A DNA stretch of 64,000 nt, from assembly GCF_031755915.1 (NCBI RefSeq), contig NC_083383.1, forward strand, positions 29,697,501 to 29,761,500. Direction: 5' to 3'. Below are positions 47,820-60,541 of the stretch, one piece after another; positions within the stretch are counted from its first letter, which is position 1, and every line of letters starts with the position of its first letter. A model generated the notes under the pieces. That model was not told the DNA's origin. It made no database searches and worked only from the letters and a program-made list of their open reading frames with translations. Position numbers and translations under genes: made by a program. This DNA is from Ziziphus jujuba (taxonomy: Eukaryota > Streptophyta > Magnoliopsida > Rosales > Rhamnaceae).

Positions 47820-48370
47820 ATGGATAAATCGTGGATAACAATAGATAGAACCTCAAGCGATTTTGCTAAGGGGGTGAATGAATTTTTGAAATTTAGCATG
47901 GAGAATGCCAATTATTGTAATGCCATACGGTGTCCTTGCATGCAATGTGGGAATATAAAAATCCATACTATTAGGGATATTAAAGGCCATATATATTGGA
48001 ATGGGTTTGATGTCAACTATCGGCGATGGATTTGGCATGGTGAGTCATGTGCTGACAGTGTTGATGAGATGGGGTTTACATGTGTTAACTTTAATAAATT
48101 GGATATAAATCTGACCCATTCATCATGGATTCGCAAGTTCAACAAATGTTTTATGTTGAAGATCAACTTGATTCGAGATGGTCTGTTATTTTAACTCCAC
48201 CACGACATTGTACTTTTGTTGAAGAAGATATTCTTGGCGATACTACGATGGCTCACAATCCATTTGCCATACAATTGCCAAATGTTGATGAAAATGATAA
48301 TGAGGATGAATGTGAGAATGACTATGTTCATAATGATTGTGAAGGGATATGGATAAACAATATATTCTAA
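47820..48370 (+). pseudogene. CACTA transposase remnant: N-terminal domain fused to C-terminal exon
   Basis: The ATG at 47820 opens a Transpos_assoc-type domain: MDKSWITIDRTSSDFAKGVN, the cysteine pairs of 'CPCMQCG', and 'GHIYWNGF' with 'WIWHGES' (to about 48040). At about 48060 it passes directly to the C-terminal end of the TNP2-like protein (FTCVNFNKL, then after a 1-nt shift near 48100 YKSDPFIMDSQVQQMFYVED, RWSVILTPPRH and an acidic tail to 48370). The catalytic transposase core, normally hundreds of codons, is missing. It is therefore an internal-deletion derivative that could only move with help from an intact relative. Confidence 0.8.
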
Positions 48371-49009
48371 ATAAATTGGTACGTATATTTATTAACTTAT
48401 GTTTTAAGTAGTATTTATGACATTTATTATTATTCATTAAATTGTGTTTTTGATCTACTTCATTATGTATTTTCCACTTTTAATTAGGAGAAATGTGTCT
48501 CGCCAAATCTTAAGAAGGTAATATTCTACTAAATTCCAAAATTAATAATGATTAATATTTTATTTATTTTGCATAAGTGTTAATAACTTTTTTTAATTTT
48601 TCCATATGCAGTATGAGGGTGTAATATCGTCAACAAAAGGTCGTCAACTTCCATCTCAATGAGTATGCATTCATGAAAGTTTAATTAATATTAAATTTGT
48701 TATGAAAAAATACAGTAGTTTACAAATTATGTAAAAATATGTCAATGAGATAATATTTAATTTATTTGATAATTAATTTGTTATAAAAAAATATTTATTT
48801 TAAATTTTTGTATTCTAATTATTTTGGATGGAGATAGTTTTAGTTTTTTTGTATTTTAATTATTTTTATATTTTTACTATTTCAATAACTTTTCACAAAA
48901 TTAAAAAAAATGTAAAATTAAAATAAAAAAAAAAGAAGGGGCAACACATTAATACATAACAAAGTTGCCTAACATATTTGGCGACCTTTAATTTGCTATT
49001 TTTAACTAC

Positions 49010-49460
49010 TCATATATTTAGCGATGCTTTAAAAAAAATCGCTAATATATTTTTAACGACAGTGTGGTGAAGCGTCACTAAATAATGCGTCGCTAAAAGT
49101 CAATATGCGTCGTCAAAAACTCAACGATAGGCGACTCTCTTGGTGCGTCATTAAAAATCTATCTAAATCACTAAAAACTCAAAGATAGGTGACTCTTATG
49201 ATGCGTCGCTAAAAATCAATATGCGTGGCTAAAAATGCAAAATAGGCAACTCTTATGGTGCATCGCTAAAAACTCAAAAATAGGTGACTCTTATGATGCA
49301 TCGCTAAAAATCAATTTGAGTCGCTAAAAACTCAAAGATAGATGACTCTCATGATGCATCGCTTATTGTTTTATGGCTTTAACGATATGACGTAGGTGAC
49401 TCCGTGCGATACGTCATTATTTATTTTGTGCGATGCATTTATTGCATCATTTATCATTGC
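49010..49460. repeat. CACTA right-side subterminal repeats
   Basis: 'gcgtcgctaaaa', 'tgcatcgctaaaaa' and 'ataggtgactctta' words recur every 45-60 bp (for example 49088, 49202, 49260, 49300). They are arranged mostly in one orientation, as expected for a CACTA subterminal region. Confidence 0.75.
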
Positions 49461-49726
49461 AATTCTAATAATGATATTTTTAATTTTGGATAATCAATCT
49501 CAATTTGAATATATTTTAAATACAGTAAAAATATATATCCATTAAATGAAGGAATAAAATTTTAAATTTTTTAAAGGAATAGTAAGTCCTTAAAATGAGA
49601 GAATAAGTATTCCTATACAATAAATATTTCTAAAATTTACAATATATCAAATATAGTAAGAGTCAATTTTATAAAATAGCTATTCTATTTATACAACTAT
49701 TCTACAAACCAAATTTGCCCTATAAT

Positions 49727-50423
49727 TGTGAAGTCCCACATCGGTTGGAAAGGGGAACAAAGCACGCCGTATAAGGTGGTATGGATAGCTTTCCCTTGCG
49801 ACATATTCCCATAAGGGAAAGTAAAACCATGAGGGGTAGGATTGGGCTCACCACTTAGTTTCTAAAATGGACAATATCTCGGTTGAGCCTGGAAGGCCCA
49901 GGCTAGTGGGACTGGCACGTGAAGGGGTGGGACCCCTAACCATTACGACGCGTTTTGACAAAACCTTGAGGGCTTAGTTATAAAATGATTCCCCAGGCCC
50001 AAAGAGGATAATAAGGCATGCGGGTGATCTGGGCTGTTACAGTTGGTATCAGAGCTAGTACTCGGATCGGTGTGCCAGCAAGGACGTTGGACTCCAAGGG
50101 GGGAGGATTGTGAAATCCCACATCGGTTGGAAAGGGGAATGAAGCACGCCTTATAAGGTGGTGTGGATACCTTTCCCTTGCAATGCGTTCCCATGAGGGA
50201 AAGTAAAACCATGAGGGGTAGGATTGGGCTTACCATCTAGCTTCCAAAGCAGACAATATCTCGGTTGGGCTTGGGGGGCCCAGGCCAGTGGGACTGGCAA
50301 GTAAAGGGGTGGGACCCCTAACCATTATGATGCGTTTTGACAAAACCTTGAGGGCTGGGTTGTAAAAGGATTCCCCAGGCCCAAAGAGGACAATAACGCA
50401 TGCGGATGGTATGCGCTGTTACA
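49727..50423 (+). mobile_element. Complete 697-bp TRIM retrotransposon
   Basis: Two 315-bp LTRs (49727-50041 and 50109-50423) each start 'tgtgaa' and end 'tgttaca'. They flank a 67-bp internal region with 'tggtatcagagc' (50044-50055, complementary to initiator-Met tRNA) at one end and a purine tract 'ccaaggggggagga' at the other. Flanks ATAAT and ATAAC are a 5-bp duplication with one change. There is no coding capacity, so it depends on another element's enzymes. I see no 5S-rRNA-like block, so it is not a Cassandra-type TRIM. Confidence 0.9.
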
Positions 50424-50428
50424 ATAAC

Positions 50429-50894
50429 CTTCATTTAGCAACTTATGTTTTTAGTTAGGTTTGTTCTTCTATCTCACCTCCATCTTATTTTTTAGTTAAT
50501 ATCTACAATATTTGTGATTTAAATTAGAAAAAGAGGTTAGAAACTGCCATTTTGTTGTTATATGTTAATATTTTTTTTATTAGCAACTATATAACATTTT
50601 GCTAACCTCAATGTCCCATCTCTTTGACTATTGTAGATGACAAATTCAATTAGTTGAATAAATTAAGATATACAGTCAAATTAACCCAGACAGAATTTGA
50701 TGCAAATTAATGCACTTTGACAAAAGCATATAATTTGACTTGTATTGAAGTTCACTTATCTTGTTCACTTACTTATAGTAGATTTAAATTAAAGTTTTCA
50801 CCCCATACAATAATAACACAATTATGTTTTACTATATAACTTACTCAGAATATGTAGCGCTGCTGTTTGAAATTAAGTCGCAAAGACTACGAAA
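50429..50894 (+). other. 5' flank of the UGT pseudogene
   Basis: AT-rich sequence upstream of the UGT start codon; it may hold the former promoter, but no element stands out. Confidence 0.35.
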
Positions 50895-51433
50895 ATGAAA
50901 AAGACAACAGAATTGGTGTTACCTAAAACCGGCCATTGATATTGCAAAACTGCTTGTATCATGTGATGATCGTCTTTCCATCACATTGCTTCTCTTGAAT
51001 CCACCATCTACTTACCCCAAGTATGAATCCTATATCAAATCCCTGTCTTCTTATTCTTCATCAGATCGTATCAACTTCTTCCTTGTTCCACATGACCATT
51101 ATTCATCTCTCCAAGCCGACCTTAGCTCCATAAACATAACCTCTCTAATAGAGCATTAGAAACCCTATGCAAGAAACTATGTCAACAAAATAATTTCATC
51201 ATCGTCATCGCCTTCGCTTGCAGGGTTCATCATGGACATATTTTGCATATCAACAATGGATGTAGGCGAAGAATATTTGGGATCCCAATGTACATGCTTT
51301 GCACTGTAAGTGCAGGCATGGTTAGCCTTCTGTTCCACTTCCAAGACCTTCATGATCACACAACATAGACTACTCCATTATAGACTTTATGATTAAGTTA
51401 GATGATGCTGAGTTAGTCTTACGAGGTTTATCA

Positions 51434-51933
51434 TGTTAAATAAATTAATAATTGTGGACTTAGCATAATCAATTACTCACTTACAGGACTTATTTATACC
51501 ATTAATGGGACTGACTTTTTTTATTATTTGTAGTAGGGTCCTTGGTCACACACTCTCTATAAGACTTTAGTTGGCCCATTGGACTGGAGAACCAACTCTC
51601 TTTATAAGCCCAATAACTTACCCATATTTTTTTCTATTATTATTATATTATTAAATTATTATTATTTTGTGTGTGTTAAAAATTAATGGATAAATCTGAC
51701 TTGCAAAGACTATAAAAGGTCTAGGACAAGCAAATAGATATATGCTGTATTTTGAGATTAGGGTTTTCAAATATCTGAGAGTGATTTGAGAGTAGTGTGT
51801 CCATAGGCACTACTTTACGTTGTTTTCTATTTTGCAAGATTAATGTTTTAATTTATCAATAACTATATTTGGAGGTTAGTAATTTATGATTTATAGAATT
51901 TATTATATATATTTAGATCTGTATATATTAACA
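51434..51933 (+). repeat. copia-2 5' LTR
   Basis: A 500-bp LTR with 'agactataaaaggtc' (about 51708) as a possible TATA region and a sharp TG...CA boundary. Confidence 0.9.
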
Positions 51934-53599
51934 ATTGATATCAGAGCATGATTAATATGCATAATAATTTTTTTTTTTTTTTTGTCGTTAGTCTTCGTTG
52001 TATCCATGATGATCGGTTTGAATTGTATGTGGCCATTGAATGATATGTGGGATTCAAATGTATCTTCTTTATTTTATTTTTCTTTCTACGTGCATGGACC
52101 TGTGAAGCTATAATCTTGATCTGTGAAGAAACATAATACATGCCCGATTGTTATTTGTAAAACAAAACAAAACAAAAAAAAAAGAAAAAAAAGAAAAAAA
52201 AAATTGTGATTGAGAAACTAGTGGTAATCGGGTTTTAGATCAAATTTGTGCAAAGTATGTAAACTTTGTTTTAGTTCGAATTAAGACCTGGGCATGGTGG
52301 AAAATTGTTTTTCGATGTGTTTTGTATCATTTAAAATCTCGAATTGGACTTGAAAAACCATTAAAAAAAAAATTGGAGAAACCCATGGCCGAATGCAACC
52401 TGGATTTGTGAATTGTTTGTGGTTAATTTTTGGCCAAAATTATGCCCACAATGAGATGACAACAACGGGACCAATTTTACCCAAAAATTTTCTGCAATTT
52501 TCTTGGATTTACATGGGTGTTTGTTTGAGTTTTGGCAAAAACAATTCTTGTGTTGGGTGTTTATTTTTCTGTGTTTTTTGAACCAAATTGATTTGGGAAA
52601 AAACTTTCTCAAGAGGAGACGAATCAAACGGCACCTATTATGCTCAAAATTTTCTGGAATTTCTTGTGATTCCATGGTTGTTTATTTTTGAGTTTTGGTC
52701 GATTATAATCTTAAGTTTGGGTGTTTGTTTTGAGCTCTCCTTTAGCCAAATTGATCCTTTAAAATTGTTGCCCACAACGAAAGGAGAAGAATGGCACCGG
52801 TATTGTAGGAAACAGTGGTCGGAATTGTATTTTACAGGCGGGTTTGTCAACCGGGTCGTGTGACCCGTTAACCAGGAAACCGGGTCGTCCTTGACCCGAT
52901 TGAAGGAAGGAGAAGGCTGACTTCAGCATCCCGAAATTTAAAAAAAAAAAATTTATTTGTTTTGTTTTGTTTATTTATTTGTTGATGATTTACTTATTTA
53001 TCTATTGTTCATTATTATTAAAAAAAATTATTATTTATTTATTTATTTATTTGTTGTTTATTTATTTGGTTATTTATTTGGTTATTTATTTGTTTATTTA
53101 TTCCATTTTAATTTTCTTGAATTAAATTTACATATTTATGTTTGGTAAAGTTGGATTGTGTTAGCTTTTCCTAAAGAGACTTTGTACCTAGTTGGTATAG
53201 TAATGTGAGATTTTAGGTACTCACTTGTCGTGAGATTTATTTTATTTGCATTATGTGTACTAACGTAATGTATATTGGCATAGCAGATGAGATGTTTTAT
53301 ATTTACCTATTTAATGAAATTGCCAATATGTTGATTTTCTCCCACTTATTAACCAGGTTCTATACAAGTAACTAGGCTACCCTCTCGGTGGTTTTAGTTG
53401 CTTTGTATGACGCCAATGGAAGTTGATGAAATGCCATGAATCGCAGGTTCTAATTTACCCTGTCAATGATTTAGTTCAATGCATTTGATTGTGGTTATTT
53501 GGTTGACTGTCCTTGACCTGCAAAAAGGTATCTTTAGTGCTACAAAAACCCTAACGATAGATATGATTAAGGGGGTTGGGAAGATAGCATTTGCATAGT
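51934..53599 (+). other. copia-2 leader region
   Basis: Long non-coding leader: PBS-like sequence, A- and T-runs, a 'tatttatttattt' microsatellite at about 53025-53102, and a block with G/C-rich 'gggtcgtgtgacccgtt' words (52850-52895). No coding remnant was recognised. Confidence 0.5.
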
Positions 53600-56515
53600 T
53601 GACAGGATATGCCCCGAGAACCCTCCCAAGACCTCCCGGGTGGTCCCTCCTAGTAAAGTCTCACTGGACAATCCTTAGAGAATATCCAATGGGACCTCAT
53701 CTTAAAACGTGGACAACGAACACAAGCGATAACAATAATACCTCAATATATATATAAAATAAATTCACAACAGCGTAAAGTCCACAACCTGCTTACTGTA
53801 CTACAGGCCATAACTACACACATAAGTACCATGGTCTCTACTGGGTCTCATATTTAAAATCAGAGCATTCTAAAAGTGGCGACGAAGTTTAGGAGTACAG
53901 ATAAGTAATAAGTAAGTCCATGAGATAACAAAAGATAAAGGAAAGATAAATACAACTGCTGTCGTGCAAGGAACAAAGCGATAAGCTCTGCGCGAGGTAG
54001 ACTGCTACTAGCTATCTGGGCCTAGGGGAACGAATTTAAAACAATAAAACGTGAGATAAAGAAATCTCAGTGAGTGACATAGTATAATAGAAAAATAATA
54101 ATTCATTTCTGAAAAATCTTTCTCTCAAGACCTCTCGTTCCACTCGTTTGAAAAGTTTCCCGTTTAAAAATCATTTCACAAAATCCAAACTTGTACCCCA
54201 ATTTAATATCATAAAAACTTATGCTTAAAAGTGTGAATGAACGATCATCATAATATTATGAAATGTCTCAAATCAAGATATAAATATTTTAGCAGAAAAT
54301 ATAATAAACACAGTTCCACCAAATAAATATGAAAATGTAGAAATCAACACAATATTTCTAAATCAACAATATATACAAATATATACAATATACCATACAA
54401 TGTATTAATCTGTAAACCGTGGGATACACCCACCTCACGACCCTCAATATACGAACAGTGTCATGGAAACATCAATTAATCGTCAGGATGTACCCAACCT
54501 CACGGTCCGTGGCAATAATAAACCATTAGACGATACCAATCTCATGGTACCATGGTAATAATAATAAACTGTCAGATAAACCCGACCTCACAGTTCGTGG
54601 TAATAATAGATAACCGTTGGATGAAACCAACCTCACGGCACCGTGGTAATAATAATAATAAACCGTCGGATAAACCTGACCTCACAGACCGTGGTAATAA
54701 TTGATAACCGTTGGATGAAACCAACCTCACGGCACCGTGATAAACCCAGCGCGCTGTAATATAATACTGAACCAAACTCTGGTACTATGCGGTACATCAA
54801 TTTAAAATAACCGATATAGTATCATACCGTATCATAAATTATAATTTAATATTCACGCTTAGTCGCTTGTCTAAATATTTCAAAAAAACTTCAAATCATT
54901 ATTTCTTACTCAAATAAGAAAATAACACAGTGAAATATATTCACCATAAATCGATTTTAAGCATCTAAAAATTTATAAAATATTTGAATATGCTTAAAAT
55001 CATATAATTTTCATTAAGCCTTCTCAAATCGATTAATTTCCAAAGTGATTTAAAACCTCAATTCAAATACCAAAATATTTAAATACCACAAATTCATTCA
55101 TGAACTCATTAATATTGCCAAACGTTTAAAATATTGACAAAAATCATATAAAATAATAACACATATATGTAAAAATAGATCCTCATATATCCATAGAATG
55201 AACATTCAAATCAAACGATAGGTAAAAGTAAAATACTCAACCACATATATATTATACTATATACCCAAAACATTTTTAAAACTAATAACCACTTACAATA
55301 CTGTAGATGCTCACGCCTGCTCCTCTACAAGATCGCCTCCATGCTCAACTTGAGTGCTTGTAATATAATAAAATATTCCTCACGCTCCAAAAAACTAAAA
55401 CAGAGACACTTGTATAACCCAAATGTCTCATAATAATTAATAGTACTATAAAATTGCATAAATTGGACACCTGACAGTCCAATTATACCGCGTGTCCTTA
55501 GGACCTAATACCCAAAATTGAGAATTTTCACCTGAAGCCTAATATTTTGAAATTGAACCACCTAATGGGTCCTAATAATATCCAATTTCACTAATTCAAC
55601 TCCAAGTTTAACTAATTTGATCAATTCGGTCCAAACACAGTCCCCAACTTATCCAAAAATTAACTAATTGACCCAAAAATAGAGAAATTATCAAACGATC
55701 TCCAAAATTCACAAGCTTTATATTGACAGAAAGCCCAAGAGACAAGGAACCTACCAGTGTGCTCATCTTGGTCCAAAGTTTCCTTCAGTGGCTGAAAAAC
55801 ACGGTTGAAGCTTCGGCCGAAGTTCCCGTCATCGGATCTCCGAAACGGTATGGAATCTGGATAAAATAACCATGGAAATGAGTTCATAGGGGTCAAAAAT
55901 AGTGGAAAATGTGTATAGGTTGGCCCAAAACGGTCAAAAATGGAGAAAATCCAGCAACCCACCTTGCCAGTCGCCGCGGACTTCGCCAACCCGATCTGGG
56001 CACGTCCAACCCCCGTTCGTCGTGAAACTTCACGGTTAAGCTCACCTTCAAGTGACCTTCCTACTTAGCTGGTGCATGTAAGTGGTGGTTGGCCGGAAAT
56101 GATCAAAACGGCGGTGACCCGATTCGACGGTAAACGGGTAGAAACGACCCAGTTCGAACCCAGGGATCTTAAGGGAGAATATCTTGGGTTTTGGAGATGA
56201 ACTAGGTATTTTGCGCTTTGGTTCCTGTTTGGCATGCTTACCAAGGCTTATATAGAGCCTAAGGTCACTAATAGACAAAAACGGGGGACTGGTTTGGACA
56301 CTGATATCAAACTTATGCTTAAAACTTTTCAGGATCATAACTTTTTATCCGTGACTCAGAATTTGATGTGCCACTAGTCTATGAACTTGTATCGACGAGA
56401 TCTACACAACGGTATCTCAGTCAAATAAAAAATATTGGCTATCAAAAAAAGTCAACTTATTTACTTGGTCAAACTTGTTTAATCATGTATATTTTTTTTG
56501 GTACGGGGTGTTACA
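53600..56515. mobile_element. 2.9-kb solo LTR nested in copia-2
   Basis: It starts 'tgacaggatatgccccgaga', ends 'ggtacggggtgttaca', and has a perfect 5-bp duplication ATAGT (53595-53599, 56516-56520). No gag-pol or second LTR is present. The right-end 180 bp are homologous to the end of the 9807-13255 element, and 'gggcctaggggaacg..tttaaaa' near 54018 matches 'gacctaggggaatggaattt' near 10444, so both belong to related LTR families. It is younger than copia-2, because it lies inside it. Confidence 0.88.
54410..54750. repeat. Minisatellite inside the solo LTR
   Basis: Units of about 46 bp built on 'aacc(c)g(a)cctcac(a/g)g.cc(c)gtggtaataat' repeat at least six times (starts near 54474, 54520, 54566, 54612, 54660, 54704). 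Two alternating variants ('gtcggataaacc' and 'gttggatgaaacc') give an approximately 93-bp higher-order period. Confidence 0.75.
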
Positions 56516-57729
56516 ATAGTCCTTTGTGATGTAGTGAATTTCTGTTATTTGGTATTTCAAAGCTGGGAACACTCCTAATACTCTGTCTATGAATGTCATG
56601 ATAAAATTAAACAAACTAATATAAAAGTGGTTAAAATTTCTAATAACGTTTGACTTTGAAAATTAAACCACCAGAGATACCATATATTTATAATACTGTC
56701 GAAGTTAAATGCTGTATAAGGACATCAAGTACTAGTATAAGTGTTATGTGATAATTATGGAAAATCACATATATGATTGTATATATATATATTATGTATT
56801 ATGTTTTATGAATACTCTTCTTAAGCTGTTTGATATTAATGGAAAATTTATCAATTTGATAAATTAAGAAATACTACCATTTGGAGTTATTGAATTCTAT
56901 TGTGTTTGATAAAGTTAATGGTGTAAATGAGTTTATTTTGAAACTTTACTCTTATCATATCAATCTCATGGACCTTAATAAGGATTTTAATAAGGAGTAT
57001 TAACTGTTGGGAATTAATCGCTTAATAGGAGATGACAAGGAATTGTAAGTCGCTTAAGACTTTACGGCATTTTGTGGTATTTTATGGTAATTTGGTTTAT
57101 AAGTTGCTGCTTGTATTAATTTCCTTATTTTATTGTTGTTGTTACTCCTAGAGTTGTTTTTGTATGTGCTAGAATTTTGTAATAATTCTTTATATTGTTG
57201 TATTAATCTCTATCTTTTGTACAGGTATTAATCTCTATACTTTGTACACCACCTGCTTTGAAAGACTATAGATATTTTCATTAGCTATATTGTTAACTTT
57301 CTTCTATTATAGATATATTGAGATTATTTGTGAGAAATTAGGCATCCTAGTTGTCTTTAAAGAGTTCAAGATAAAAGTAAAGTTTTAAAAGAATAAGAAG
57401 TTGAAAACTGTGAGGTTTGATAAGGTGATGAATATTATGGCAGACATGATAAGATAGGACAGAACTCAATATCTTTTGTAATTTATTTGTTTGGATGTGG
57501 AATTGATATATAGTTTACAATACTTGACACTCTTTAGCAAATGGCATAAGAGAGAGAAGGAACTACACATTTGATGGATACAATATGGTGTGTGTTGCAA
57601 ACTTTAATTTGGCATTTTTCCTTGTGGATAGCAAGTTATGCATAGTTTACATCTTTTCTTATGTATAGGATTCTAAGTTGCTATTATGATGTATAATTTC
57701 GATATTAAAATGTTAGACCTTAAAACCTT

Positions 57730-59450
57730 TAATGGTTATTTTTGTTGGTTCTTGCAAAGAATCTAGGGTTTATTATTTATCTTTCACAATCAGTTTCCTT
57801 AAGCCAAATATGGTTGTTTATTTTGAGGGTGTTTCAGTTTTGGTGAGTGTAAGGGTCCAAAGATGCTTGTTTTTTAGAAAGGAAAAGAATATTAATTCAA
57901 TAATTGATGTTCCTGCTAGAGATATTACTGATCCAATACTTATGAAACTAGTAGTCAGTCAGGATTGAATCCATTCAGATAGAATGAAATATTTTGTTAC
58001 AGCTAATGATAATGTGTGCCTTTTGAGATGGTCATAGAGGAGTTGAAAAATTATTATACCTGATAACTATAAGATTTATTTGCAGAAAAATGAGTTTAAC
58101 ATAAATGATGAATTGAATCTAGTCACTTATGAGAAAGCCAATAAGCAGTTTAGTATTTCTTTTGGTTTAGTTGCTTGAAAGTAGCAAACTTATTGAATAC
58201 AAATAGGTTTATAAAACTAAGAGAGAGTCTAATGGTTAAGTGAATAAGTATAAGCTGGACTTGTTACTGAAGAGTTTAGCCGAAAGGAGGAAATTAACTA
58301 TAAAGAGATGTTCTCTCATGAATCCACAAAATATAATTTTAGAACCATTAAGGTAATTGTGGCTAATTATGTTTTGGAGTTGTATTATATGAATGTTAGA
58401 ACTGCTTTGTTAAATGGAATTTTGTATTCAAATGCGTATATATATAGTCCAACTAGTTGGCTTCTAAGTAGTGGGAAATGAAAGTTTATTTTGTAAGCTT
58501 AAAAGATTTATTTATAATCTTAAGTAGGCCTCATGGCAGTGGTATCTTGTTTTTTATGAAGTTGTTACCTAAAATGGTTTTAAGGAGAATATTGTTAATT
58601 TGTGCATATATTTAAGATCAGTTAGAGCATTTTAATATTTATAGTATTGTATGTTGAAGACAATGGTTAACTTTCAGTGATACTGACCTATTGACTAGGA
58701 CAAATTTACTGTTGTGTAGCCATTTTTAATATGAAAGGATCTTAAGGTGGTTTCATTGGTATTAGAAATAAAGATTCTTTAAGACAAGGCTAATTGTGTA
58801 TTGTAACTATCTTAGTTAGAGCCTATGTTGATAGAATTGTGTTAAGTTTATATGCACCATATTCTCCAAATATGGTATTAATGGTGTTGGTGATAAATTC
58901 TCTAGAAATCTATGTTCCAAGAATGAGAGAGTGATAAAAGGGACAAATTATAACAGTTCAATACTCTTTTACATTTATCAGTTTGTTGTTCAATCAAGAT
59001 TGCACATCATTGAAATTGTTTATGTTGTGGGTGTGTTCTTGTAAATGCTTAAGTAGTTCTGGTTATGTGTACTATGAAATAAGCCATTTTTGGTTTTGAG
59101 ATCAGCACACCACTATTTTGATGCAGTGGGGTTTTGTGAGCTGATTATGCTGGCTATATATGAATGTTTTAAATGTTTAACACAAGGAGTGTTATTTATC
59201 ATGGCAGTAGAAGCTGTTTTGTGAATTAGTGTTGGACAAACACTTATAGTTTCATTGATTGTTGAGGCAGAGTATATGACTTGTTTTGAGCTTATGATAC
59301 ATGCTTTTGGGTGCACTTTTGTTATAAGGCCTATAATGCTGTTATGTGGTAATTCCGTAGCTGTATCATTTTGGTGAGAGTCTCATTTTGTTGTGTACAC
59401 GCCTGTTACAACATGGTAGCAAACCCACTAACAAAGGCTAGCTTATAAAC
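57730..59450 (+). pseudogene. copia-2 pol remnant (RT and RNase H)
   Basis: The linker before RT is seen in 57732-57968 (VVYFEGVSVLVSVRVQRCLF, INSIIDVPARDITDPI). RT follows at about 58330-58670: 'LELYYMNVRTALLNG', 'SWQWYLVFYEVV' and 'FKENIVNLCIYL', with the active-site box read as YVED (58650-58661) where copia RT has YVDD. RNase H remnants lie near 59200-59345 ('LIVSLIVEAEYMTCFELMIH', 'LCGNSVAV'). Stops and shifts occur throughout, so it is dead. Copia identity comes from the motif order linker, RT, RNase H. Confidence 0.8.
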
Positions 59451-60037
59451 TTGTTTGAGGAGCATATATCTTTATATGAGTGTGTAGCAGTTGAGACTGC
59501 TATAACTCAGTGGGAGTTTTATAATCTGCAATAATGTCCATGTGGTATGTAGTATATGATTGAGTATTGCCTTGCAAGTAATACATGTATGTATGTGGAT
59601 CATTATAATGTGATATTTGTTACACATATTGTTGCTCCTTATGCTAGCAGGTCTGTTTCAGATTTTAGTCTGTGTATATGTGTATATTGATCCACAAGTA
59701 CCATGGTGAGTTCCTACTATCTAGTTTGGGTATATTAATGTATCCTGTCGATACACAATGTACTCGAATAAAATGGTATTGTGTGTTGGGGGATTGCACA
59801 TGGTTAGATAAATCTGTACTAGCTAGACTAATGTTATGGCATACAAAGTGCTCAGTTGAAATGGTATCATTTTTGGGAGATTCATTAAGAGAATCTCTAC
59901 TATCTAGTCTAGTATATTGTTGTGCCGTGTCGATATGCTATATATTTAGATGAAATGGTATTATGGTTCGGGAGATTCTGTAGTGAGTAAGTTTGGATTA
60001 TATATAAGATGATGATTATGCAGTTCAAATGGGAGAA

Positions 60038-60541
60038 TGTTAAATAAATTAATAATTGTGGACTTAGCATAATCAATTACTCACTTACAGGGCTTAATTA
60101 TACTATTAATGGGACTGGCTTTTTTTATTATTTGTAGTAGGGCCCTTGGTCGCATACTCTCTATAAGACTCCAGTTGGCCCATTGAACTGGAGGACCAAC
60201 TCTCTTTATAAGCCCAATGATTTGCCCATATTTTTTCTTATTATTATTATATTATTAAATTATTATTATTTTGTATGTGTTAAAAATTAATGGGTAAGTC
60301 TAACTTGCAGAGACTATAAAAGGTATAGGGAAACAAATAGATATATGTCATACGGTATTTTGAGATTAGGGTTTTTAGATATCTGAGAGTGATTTGAGAA
60401 TAGTGTGTCCATAGGCACTATTTTACGTTGTTTTCTATTTTGTAGAATTAATGTTTTAATTTATCAATGGCTGCATTTGGAGATTAGTAATTTATGATTT
60501 ATAGAATTTATTATGTATATTTAGATCCGTATATACTAACA
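60038..60541 (+). repeat. copia-2 3' LTR
   Basis: A 504-bp partner of 51434-51933, followed directly by the right TSD copy and resumed UGT coding sequence. Confidence 0.9.

Larger units (their letters stand above)
44938..49470 (+). mobile_element. Internally deleted CACTA (En/Spm-like) element
   Basis: The left end 'tactacgcgaaaatt' (about 44937) resembles the CACTACGCGAAAAT terminus of plant CACTA elements with the first base changed. Subterminal arrays rich in 'gcgacgca' and 'gcgtcgct' motifs lie on both sides (45390-46500 and 46950-47370, then 49010-49460). Between them is a fused transposase remnant (47820-48370). I could not find the matching TAGTG right end or a 3-bp duplication, so the right boundary is approximate or truncated. 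Confidence 0.75.
51434..60541 (+). mobile_element. Ty1/copia element (copia-2) inserted in the UGT gene
   Basis: The LTRs at 51434-51933 (500 bp) and 60038-60541 (504 bp) both start 'tgttaaataaattaataatt' and end 'ta(t/c)taaca'. TATCA flanks both sides (51429-51433, 60542-60546), and its removal rejoins the UGT sequence. Primer-site-like 'ttgatatcagagcatg' follows the 5' LTR, and 'caaatgggagaa' precedes the 3' LTR. Without the nested solo LTR the element is about 6.2 kb. The LTRs differ at roughly 25-30 sites by eye. The coding part is much decayed and the gag, protease and integrase core were not recognised. Confidence 0.9.

Noticed and set aside
49727..50423. Cassandra TRIM carrying 5S rRNA promoter
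   Set aside because: Primer site and size fit a TRIM, but no 5S A-box/C-box block is present in the LTR.
52361..52863. Overlapping small open frames in the copia-2 leader
   Set aside because: Frames on both strands, no motifs; the region is the long non-coding leader of the element.
54572..54775. Open frame across the solo LTR
   Set aside because: It translates a minisatellite; repeat-driven, no family match.
59672..59953. Open frame near the copia-2 3' end
   Set aside because: It lies between the RNase H remnant and the 3' LTR, consists of two diverged copies of one approximately 120-bp non-coding block, and has no domain.
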